Below, in pieces: positions 1 through 5,241 of a stretch of 7,241 bases of DNA. The stretch spans positions 1-7,241 of the forward strand of contig JALRAA010000069.1 of assembly GCA_023262645.1 (NCBI GenBank), given 5' to 3'. The position numbers were made by a program, and so were the translations under genes. Within the stretch, counting starts at the first letter, position 1. Each line of letters begins with the position of its first letter. The notes under the pieces are model-generated. The model was not told the DNA's origin and ran no database searches. It saw only the letters and a program-made list of their open reading frames with translations. This stretch comes from Burkholderiaceae bacterium (lineage in GTDB: Bacteria > Pseudomonadota > Gammaproteobacteria > Burkholderiales > Burkholderiaceae_C).

Positions 1-1401
1 ATCTGTTTGCGCGAGCCTTCATTGGGGCCTGTCTTCGGCATGAAGGGCGGTGCAACCGGTGGTGGTATGGCACAAGTGGTGCCCATGGAAGACATCAATT
101 TGCATTTCACCGGCGACTTTGGCGCCATCGGTCTGGCGCACAATTTGTTGTCTGCCATGTTGGACAACCATATTCACCATGGCAACGCCTTGAACATTGA
201 TACCCGCCGCATCAGTTGGAAGCGTGTCATTGACATGAATGACCGTGCATTGCGACAAATGGTGGTGGGCTTGGGCGGTACCGCCAACAGCGTGCCGCGT
301 GAAGATGGCTTTGACATTGTGGTCGCATCTGAAGTGATGGCCATTTTTTGTCTCGCCACCAGTTTGTCAGATTTGAAAGCGCGCTTAGGCCGTATCGTGG
401 TGGGATACAACATGTCAGGTGCACCAGTGTTGGCCAGTGATTTGCAAGCACATGGTGCCATGGCGGCACTTCTCAAAGATGCTCTTGCCCCCAACATCGC
501 ACAAACCCTTGAAAACAACTTGGCTTTCATCCACGGAGGACCGTTTGCCAATATTGCCCATGGCTGCAACTCCGTGATTGCCACAGCCACCGCCAGCAAA
601 CTGGCCGATTACGTCGTGACGGAAGCGGGTTTCGGTGCCGACTTGGGGGCAGAAAAATTCATCGATATCAAATGCAGAAAGTCTGGCTTGCAACCTTCTG
701 CCGTGGTGTTGGTCGCCACTGTCAGAGCGCTCAAATACCACGGTGGTGTTGCTGTCAAAGAGCTGGGTGCTGAAAACCTGCCTGCACTTGAAAAAGGCAT
801 GGTGAATTTGCAAAAGCATTTGCACAATATCCGTACCCATTACGGCTTGCCTTGCGTGGTGGCCATCAACCACCGTACCGAAGACACAGCGGCTGAAATT
901 GCCATGCTTGAAAAAGCGTGTGCTGAATACGGAGCCAAAGTGGTGGTTGCCAAACACTGGGCCCATGGTGGTGCCGGTGCGGTTGACTTGGCGCATGTGG
1001 TGGTGGATTTGTGCGAACAAGCCAATCAATTTCAATATGTCTACGATGAAAAAGACAGTTTGTGGGACAAAGCCAAAACCATCGCGCAAAAAATTTATGG
1101 TGCCCAAGGCATTTCTGCGGATGCCAAGGCCAAAACCATGATCGACAAATTGCAAGAGCAAGGGTACGGCCACTATCCTATTTGCATCGCTAAAACCCAA
1201 TATTCTTTTTCTACCGATGCCAAGGCCTTGGGTGCACCCACTGGCCATACCTTGCATATTCGTGAAGTGCGGTTGGCTGCAGGCGCTGAATTTGTGGTGA
1301 TGGTTTGCGGCGAAGTCATGACCATGCCAGGGCTACCCAAAGTGCCTTCCGCGCATGCGATTGACATTGACGACGCGGGCAATATTGTGGGTTTGTTTTA
1401 A
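1..1401 (+). CDS. fhs: Formate-tetrahydrofolate ligase, 5'-truncated by the window edge
   Basis: Cytoplasmic enzyme that uses ATP to join formate to tetrahydrofolate, giving 10-formyl-THF for purine, fMet and serine/glycine metabolism. The reading frame is open from base 1, so the TTG at 7 is internal and not a start. The visible 466 residues are the C-terminal part of a family usually near 555-560 residues; about 90 residues, including the ATP P-loop region, lie upstream. Visible motifs are the REPSLGP segment (residues 4-10; its Arg is in the formyl-phosphate site of the Moorella enzyme), GMKGGATGGGM (13-23), the PMEDINLHFTGD stretch, VATVRALKYHGG (238-249, the second family signature), and a C-terminal block containing AKTQYSFS and MTMPGLPKVP. 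The first glycine-rich signature is usually GxKGGAAGGGY; here A becomes T and Y becomes M. The next gene starts 8 bases downstream. The identification is very secure. Confidence 0.97.
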   Translation: MCLREPSLGPVFGMKGGATGGGMAQVVPMEDINLHFTGDFGAIGLAHNLLSAMLDNHIHHGNALNIDTRRISWKRVIDMNDRALRQMVVGLGGTANSVPREDGFDIVVASEVMAIFCLATSLSDLKARLGRIVVGYNMSGAPVLASDLQAHGAMAALLKDALAPNIAQTLENNLAFIHGGPFANIAHGCNSVIATATASKLADYVVTEAGFGADLGAEKFIDIKCRKSGLQPSAVVLVATVRALKYHGGVAVKELGAENLPALEKGMVNLQKHLHNIRTHYGLPCVVAINHRTEDTAAEIAMLEKACAEYGAKVVVAKHWAHGGAGAVDLAHVVVDLCEQANQFQYVYDEKDSLWDKAKTIAQKIYGAQGISADAKAKTMIDKLQEQGYGHYPICIAKTQYSFSTDAKALGAPTGHTLHIREVRLAAGAEFVVMVCGEVMTMPGLPKVPSAHAIDIDDAGNIVGLF

Positions 1402-1409
1402 GGGCACAT

Positions 1410-2483
1410 ATGAATCAGTCAAAAAATGGGATGTGGGTATCTGCTGCGGTATGCGCAACCGTGGTTGTCGCATTGACCGCGCCGTTATTGGCGTTTTCTG
1501 ACAACGACGACCAAGCCTTGATCAGCAAGGCCAATGCGTTGTTCAAACCACTGCCCGCCACAGATGCGTTGGAAAACAATGAACTCACGCCCCGTCGTGT
1601 GGCACTTGGCAAGGCCTTGTTTTACGAAACCCGTGTGTCTTCGGACGGAAGACTGGGGTGTGTCACATGCCATAACCCTGCTTACCATGGTGCAGATGCA
1701 TTGGCTTTGTCGGTGGGTATTCATGGCAAAGTTCTCCCCCGCAACGCTCCCACCGTGTTCAACACCTCTTTGTTGGTGGCCCAACATTACGGCGGAAACC
1801 GTGCCACGGTAGAGGAGCAAGCGTTCAAAGCTTTGCTCAGCCCCGTGGCTTATGGCAACACCACCAATGAGCAGGTTGAAAAAAAGCTCGCCCAATTGGG
1901 CTACGCATCGCTTTTCAAAGAAGCCTATCCCGCAGATGCAAAACCCGTCAGCGTGGAGAATTGGAGTCGGGCGATTGGTGCATTTGAGAGAACGCTTTTG
2001 ACCCCTGCACCCTTTGACCGGTTCTTGAAAGGCGATGCCCAGGCCTTGTCGAAATCCGCCAAACTGGGCTTGGAAAAATTCATCAGCACGGGTTGTGTCG
2101 GTTGCCACAACGGCGTGACTGTGGGCGGCCAAACCTATCAAAAATTTGGTATCACGCAAGACTACTGGCAGGTCACTGGCAGCACACCCAAAGATGCGTT
2201 CAAAGGCTACGACAAAGGGCGCTTTCACGACACCAAAAATGAAGCGGACGCCTTCATGTTCAAAGTCCCGCAGTTGCGAAATGTCGCTGTCACTGCACCC
2301 TATTTTCACGATGGCTCTGTCGAGACATTGCCCCAGGCGGTGAAAGTCATGGCGCAGTTGCAATTGGGCAAGCAGTTGTCAGACGAGGATGTATCGCAGA
2401 TCGTGAGCTTTTTGGAGGCATTGACTGGCGACATTCCCGCTGACTTTGCCAAAGTGCCTCGACTACCTGCTGCACCCCATTGA
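1410..2483 (+). CDS. Secreted di-heme cytochrome c peroxidase family protein (CcpA/MauG-like), atypical active site
   Basis: Probable periplasmic di-heme c-type cytochrome of 357 residues, about the family length. The ATG at 1410 has an AAGGG Shine-Dalgarno 5 bases upstream. An N-terminal hydrophobic segment (about residues 9-29) is a signal peptide, probably cut near A28/F29. Heme sites are C84-VTC-H88 and C229-VGC-H233. The family blocks PRNAPTVFN (110-118), FERTLLTP, FDRFLKGD, LRNVAVTAPYFHDGS (289-303) and M314 (equivalent to the Met ligand of the high-potential heme) are all present. Canonical members reduce H2O2 with cytochrome c or cupredoxin electrons. Aligned by eye to remembered Pseudomonas CcpA, the inter-heme Trp (W94) is Y127, the catalytic Glu (E114) is A147, and the switching ligand H71 is I104 with a His one residue later (H105). 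Peroxidase activity is therefore uncertain; the family call is firm. Confidence 0.93.
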   Translation: MNQSKNGMWVSAAVCATVVVALTAPLLAFSDNDDQALISKANALFKPLPATDALENNELTPRRVALGKALFYETRVSSDGRLGCVTCHNPAYHGADALALSVGIHGKVLPRNAPTVFNTSLLVAQHYGGNRATVEEQAFKALLSPVAYGNTTNEQVEKKLAQLGYASLFKEAYPADAKPVSVENWSRAIGAFERTLLTPAPFDRFLKGDAQALSKSAKLGLEKFISTGCVGCHNGVTVGGQTYQKFGITQDYWQVTGSTPKDAFKGYDKGRFHDTKNEADAFMFKVPQLRNVAVTAPYFHDGSVETLPQAVKVMAQLQLGKQLSDEDVSQIVSFLEALTGDIPADFAKVPRLPAAPH

Positions 2484-2490
2484 TTGTTTT

Positions 2491-2919
2491 GTGATCACTC
2501 AACGATTTCATTCTGGCAATTCTTATTTTCCAATCCGCTGGTTGATGGGCGCAGCACTGTGCCTTCACTCGATGGCATTTGCAGAATGGTCGTATTTTTC
2601 CAGTGGCGATGGGGATACGATTTTGATTGACCGCGGTACCTTGGTGCAAAGCAAAAATCGAAATTCCACCATTTGGATGCTCACAAACTATGGGTCACCA
2701 ACGGCACAAAATGTGTTGTCTGTCGCCAAATGGGTCGAATTCGATTGTGACCGCAGTCGCTACAGATACCGCGCGCTGTATGGCTATGAAGGACAAATGC
2801 AAACGGGAGCCAAATTGATCAACATGACCAAGGTCACCCAGTGGGACGTGGTCAATTACGGCACCGTGCTCAAAAACATTCAGCTCATTGCATGCCTGCG
2901 TGGGCCACTACTCAGATAA
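2491..2919 (+). CDS. Small secreted surface-adhesin protein E-like protein
   Basis: About 142 residues from the GTG at 2491. A basic then hydrophobic N-terminus (residues 16-31, ending A-F-A before E32-W33-S34) looks like a signal peptide. The mature part fits the adhesin-E-like pattern common in beta- and gammaproteobacteria: an opening W-x-Y-F, a strand with I-D-R-G, an I-W-M-L-T-N-Y strand (61-67), F-D-C at 84-86 and a closing I-A-C at 133-135. The two cysteines, C86 and C135, probably form a disulfide. In Haemophilus, protein E binds host matrix proteins, but most environmental relatives have no known role, so an outer-surface or periplasmic location is as far as I would go. The start is uncertain: the GTG has no clear Shine-Dalgarno. 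The alternatives are TTG at 2446 (overlapping the peroxidase gene) and TTG at 2542. The gene lies 7 bases after the peroxidase stop and is probably translationally coupled. Confidence 0.72.
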   Translation: MITQRFHSGNSYFPIRWLMGAALCLHSMAFAEWSYFSSGDGDTILIDRGTLVQSKNRNSTIWMLTNYGSPTAQNVLSVAKWVEFDCDRSRYRYRALYGYEGQMQTGAKLINMTKVTQWDVVNYGTVLKNIQLIACLRGPLLR

Positions 2920-2933
2920 ACAAGACCAAACAG

Positions 2934-3815
2934 ATGGACATGCAATTCGTAGAAACTTCTTTGCTTCGTGTGGGCTACAGGGAATGGAACCCGCAAGCCG
3001 ATAAAACCATTGTGTTGGCCCACGGATGGCCTGACAGTATTCGTTGTTGGCACCATGTGGTTCCCGAGTTGGTGCAAGCCGGGTACAGGGTGGTGGCCCC
3101 GGCGCTTCGCGGTTTTTTGCCCACGACTTTCTTGTCAGACGCAACCCCACGTACCGGGCAATTGTCCGCATTGGGCAGAGACATGGTGGAGTTTGTGCAA
3201 GCGTTGAATTTGCATCGACCCGTTTTGGTTGGTCACGACTGGGGCGCTCGCGCTGTGGCGAATGCTTGCGGATTGCTACCGGGTATTGCCAGCCACATGG
3301 TATTGATATCGGTGGGCTATGGCACCAACGATCCCTCTCAACCTCTGAGCATGGAACAAACCCAACTTTATTGGTACCACTGGTTCATGGCCACTGAACG
3401 AGGCAAACGCACCGTGCGCGCAGAAGGCAAGGCTTTTGCCCAACGCATGTGGGACACCTGGGCGCCCAGTGGATGGTATTTGCCCGATGAGTTTGAGCAG
3501 ACAGCCATGGCCTTCAACACACCCGATTGGGCAGAGGTCACCTTGCATTCCTATCAGCACCGCTGGGGGCATGCCGAGCCGGATGCCTACTATGCGCAAG
3601 ATGAAAAAGCGTTGCACCCTGCACCTGTGTTGGATGTGCCGACCCTGATGCTTCATGGAGCGGTAGACGGCGTCAGCTTGCCAGCCACATCCGCCCACAA
3701 AGAGAAATTTTTCACTGGCCGCTACGAAAGACAACTGTTACCCGGCGTGGGGCATTTTCCCCAGCGGGAAGCGCCAGCCAAAGTGGCGCAAGCTATTTTG
3801 AATTTTTTGCGCTGA
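2934..3815 (+). CDS. Alpha/beta hydrolase with Asp nucleophile, epoxide hydrolase-like
   Basis: Cytoplasmic alpha/beta-fold hydrolase of 293 residues with no signal peptide. The oxyanion-hole motif H30-G-W-P33 is followed by a nucleophile elbow G100-H-D102-W-G. An Asp at the nucleophile position, where esterases have Ser, marks the epoxide hydrolase / haloalkane dehalogenase branch. The likely acid is D245 (in HGAVDG) and the catalytic base is H274 (in GVGHFP). The cap region (about 130-225) is rich in aromatics; Y146 or Y148 and Y207 are candidates for the epoxide-activating lid tyrosines. HGWP rather than HGNP/HGEP favours epoxide hydrolase over dehalogenase. The substrate cannot be read from sequence. 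ATG 2934 is chosen as start, with a second ATG at 2940 equally possible; neither has a strong Shine-Dalgarno. The frame stays open upstream to 2841 without homology. It is the last gene of the + strand run and its stop touches the opposing parA-like stop. Confidence 0.88.
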   Translation: MDMQFVETSLLRVGYREWNPQADKTIVLAHGWPDSIRCWHHVVPELVQAGYRVVAPALRGFLPTTFLSDATPRTGQLSALGRDMVEFVQALNLHRPVLVGHDWGARAVANACGLLPGIASHMVLISVGYGTNDPSQPLSMEQTQLYWYHWFMATERGKRTVRAEGKAFAQRMWDTWAPSGWYLPDEFEQTAMAFNTPDWAEVTLHSYQHRWGHAEPDAYYAQDEKALHPAPVLDVPTLMLHGAVDGVSLPATSAHKEKFFTGRYERQLLPGVGHFPQREAPAKVAQAILNFLR

Positions 3816-3820
3816 TCAGC
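3811..3820. repeat. 10-bp palindrome holding the two convergent stop codons
   Basis: GCTGATCAGC is a perfect palindrome. Its central TGATCA supplies the TGA of the hydrolase gene on the + strand (3813-3815) and the TGA of the ParA gene on the - strand (3816-3818). The two coding regions abut with no base between them. The palindrome is directly visible; any function, such as in termination, is unproven. Confidence 0.85.
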
Positions 3821-4439
3821 TTTCTAACCAATGGCAAATCACTTGCCACTGTTGCAAGTCTTTTTCTACTTTGGCAGGGGTGATGTCAAACAGGCTGAGG
3901 CCATGCGCCGCTAAGTGCAAATAGTATTGGGTGTCACGCAAATAGCCCACGATGGGTACGTCGAGCTTGGCCATGAATTCGCGCAATTTGCTCGCGGCTA
4001 TTGTGCGTTCATCCACCCGCATGCCGATGATGCCAAGCTTGGTTTTTGTGGTCTTGGTGATTTCGCGAACCTGTGTGATGAAAGCTTGTGCCGCGTACAT
4101 GTCAAAAATACTTGGCATGATGGGTATGAGCAACTTGTCGGCGCGACTCACCACTTCTTTGAAGCGCCACCCTCCCAAGCCACCGGGCGTGTCAATCACC
4201 ACATGGGTGGTTCCTCTGGGGGGTTTGGCCGTCAGCACCAGATCGGCTTGCAATTCCCAAGTGGAAATGGGAGTGGCCGCAGGAGGGCGCAAATCCAGCC
4301 AAAGCTTGGATGATTGCTGAACATCCGCATCGCCCAGCATGACCGCATGGCCGCGCGAAGCAAAAAACCCTGCCACATTCGTGGACAGGGTGGATTTTCC
4401 AGATCCCCCTTTGGGGTTGGCAATCACGATCACTGGCAT
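3816..4439 (-). CDS. Orphan ParA/MinD-like ATPase
   Basis: A 207-residue protein of the deviant Walker-A (ParA/MinD) ATPase family, cytoplasmic, which typically forms ATP-dependent dimers on DNA or membrane to position cargo. The start is clear: M-P-V-I-V-I-A-N leads straight into the P-loop P9-K-G-G-S-G-K15-S-T17 with the signature lysine K10. The switch I / A' motif is G36-D-A-D39-V-Q-Q-S-S followed by K-L-W and R-P, and Walker B is V-V-I-D83-T-P-G-G. At about 207 residues it is much shorter than plasmid or chromosomal ParA proteins with an N-terminal helix-turn-helix, and no parB or parS is visible nearby. It resembles short orphan ParAs that position non-DNA cargo, but the cargo cannot be told from sequence. 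It begins one base after the upstream lipoprotein stop, with no well-placed Shine-Dalgarno, which suggests translational coupling. No C-terminal amphipathic MinD-type helix is obvious. Confidence 0.92.
   Translation of the reverse strand: MPVIVIANPKGGSGKSTLSTNVAGFFASRGHAVMLGDADVQQSSKLWLDLRPPAATPISTWELQADLVLTAKPPRGTTHVVIDTPGGLGGWRFKEVVSRADKLLIPIMPSIFDMYAAQAFITQVREITKTTKTKLGIIGMRVDERTIAASKLREFMAKLDVPIVGYLRDTQYYLHLAAHGLSLFDITPAKVEKDLQQWQVICHWLES
3841..3867 (+). terminator. Possible intrinsic terminator of the + strand run, inside the ParA gene
   Basis: ACTTGC (3841-3846) and GCAAGT (3854-3859) can form a 6-bp stem with a 7-base loop, followed at once by CTTTTTCT (3860-3867). It lies 26 bases past the hydrolase stop, in the expected orientation, but within the last codons of the convergent gene. 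The stem is short and half A/T, so efficiency is doubtful. An overlapping alternative stem TGGCAA/TTGCCA (3832-3848) competes with it. Confidence 0.35.
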
Positions 4440-4440
4440 A

Positions 4441-5130
4441 TCAAGACAAATCCCATCCTTTGCCGCTTCTGCAATAGGTCAATGCTTGGTTATACAAGTT
4501 TTGACCCGCTTGATTGCCTTTGACTGCGATCAAATAACTTTTGAAGGGCATCATGTCGGTGGAGCGTGCGCAGTCCAATCCGCGGCCCTGTTCGCCATTG
4601 AAATGCAAGATGGCGCGCCCAGTGGCTTGAACACGTTTGAAGGATGCCCCCAAAAAGGCCACTGCACAAGCAGATTCACAGAGTTGGCCTTCGGTCACCA
4701 CCAATTCAATGGACTGGGTTCTGAACCATTGACCCACTTGCATGCCAAGGGCTAATTCGCCTTGGACAGAGTTCATGTAGACCGGTGAAACAACCCGGCT
4801 GCCATTTTTTCTGACGCAGGGCTGAATGTTTTGAACCAGCCCACCCAAGGCCGCCACAGCACTGCTATCCAACAGGCCAGAAAATTCCACGAACTCCAAA
4901 TAGCCTGACATGCATTCGGGATAACGCAATTTGCTGTGTCGGGTTTCAAAACGCTCTCCCTGAACAGAGCTGATCAACTGAACTTGAGAGGCAGGGTAAC
5001 CGTAGTTGTTGGAGCCGAGCACCACGTGAAAAGGCGCAGCTTCCTGGGTGGTGAGCTCAGGAGGGGCAGCGCAGCCCACCATCGCAGTCAAAACCAGTAA
5101 AAGGAATCGCAGAGTGATAGTTGTCTTCAT
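4441..5130 (-). CDS. Predicted lipoprotein with ClpP-like C-terminal domain
   Basis: A 229-residue exported protein. The N-terminus has T-T-I-T-L-R then a hydrophobic core ending A-M-V-G-C20, an acceptable though imperfect lipobox, so C20 is probably lipidated; residues 21-22 (A-A) do not suggest inner-membrane retention. The start at 5130 has AAGG six bases upstream. Residues about 70-195 resemble the predicted periplasmic ClpP/SppA-fold proteins of the COG3904 type: an N-S-x-x-G-E-L-A-L-G helix (120-129), a C151-E-S-A-C155 turn followed by A-V-A-F-L-G, then I-L-H176. In those proteins the Ser between the cysteines (S153) is the proposed nucleophile and the His its partner. The usual SPGG oxyanion glycines are degenerate here (S121-V-Q-G), so activity may be weak or absent. 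Other cysteines (73, 105, 187, 220) could form disulfides. The ParA-like gene follows after one base. The fold call is from memory of the family and is moderate. Confidence 0.7.
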   Translation of the reverse strand: MKTTITLRFLLLVLTAMVGCAAPPELTTQEAAPFHVVLGSNNYGYPASQVQLISSVQGERFETRHSKLRYPECMSGYLEFVEFSGLLDSSAVAALGGLVQNIQPCVRKNGSRVVSPVYMNSVQGELALGMQVGQWFRTQSIELVVTEGQLCESACAVAFLGASFKRVQATGRAILHFNGEQGRGLDCARSTDMMPFKSYLIAVKGNQAGQNLYNQALTYCRSGKGWDLS

Positions 5131-5137
5131 GGGTGAC

Positions 5138-5200
5138 CTTGAGAGATAAATGGGCGTAGTTTCATCTCAAGAGGGTCGACACAGGCCAATGAAACTTGAG
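5138..5200 (-). promoter_or_regulatory. Competing inverted repeats in the leader of the lipoprotein gene
   Basis: On the + strand, CTTGAGA (5138-5144) is the inverse of TCTCAAG (5165-5171), and CTCAAG (5166-5171) is also the inverse of CTTGAG (5195-5200). The middle arm can therefore pair with only one partner at a time. The arm nearest the gene overlaps its AAGG Shine-Dalgarno. A further pair TTTCAT (5160-5165) / ATGAAA (5189-5194) lies inside. The arms are only 6-7 bases long and could be chance. I see no strong sigma-70 promoter here; a TTGAGA with a poor -10 is the best candidate. Confidence 0.25.
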
Positions 5201-5204
5201 GCTT

Positions 5205-5232
5205 GGCAACCGTTCTGGCTAGAACGGCTGCC
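5205..5232 (-). terminator. Hairpin just downstream of the lactate permease gene, without a U-tract
   Basis: CCGTTCT (5210-5216) and AGAACGG (5221-5227) form a perfect 7-bp stem with a GGCT loop. After one A/C mismatch, GGCA (5205-5208) and TGCC (5229-5232) extend it by 4 bp. It starts 10 bases after the permease stop, where a terminator would sit. Neither strand has a T-run next to it, so it is not a canonical intrinsic terminator. It may instead protect the 3' end, or allow partial read-through into the lipoprotein gene. Confidence 0.4.
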
Positions 5233-5241
5233 GTTCAAGTG

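Noticed and set aside
415..1257. Long open frame of about 280 codons on the - strand opposite fhs
   Set aside because: It lies wholly antisense to a certain fhs gene, is rich in His, Phe, Arg and Cys in a way typical of antisense translation, and shows no family motif.
1485..2363. Open frame of about 290 codons on the - strand opposite the di-heme peroxidase gene
   Set aside because: Fully overlaps a well-supported gene and has no recognisable domain; explained by the codon bias of the real gene.
3044..3397. Alternative + strand frame inside the hydrolase gene
   Set aside because: Overlaps the catalytic region of a clear alpha/beta hydrolase, and its own product has no recognisable features.
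3786..3812. GCGCAA/TTGCGC inverted repeat at the end of the hydrolase gene as a terminator for the ParA gene
   Set aside because: The 15-base loop is large and no T-run follows on the - strand; likely incidental.
3816..4439. A plasmid-type ParAB partition locus
   Set aside because: No ParB-like gene, no parS-like repeats and no replication gene are nearby, and the flanking genes are chromosomal metabolism genes.
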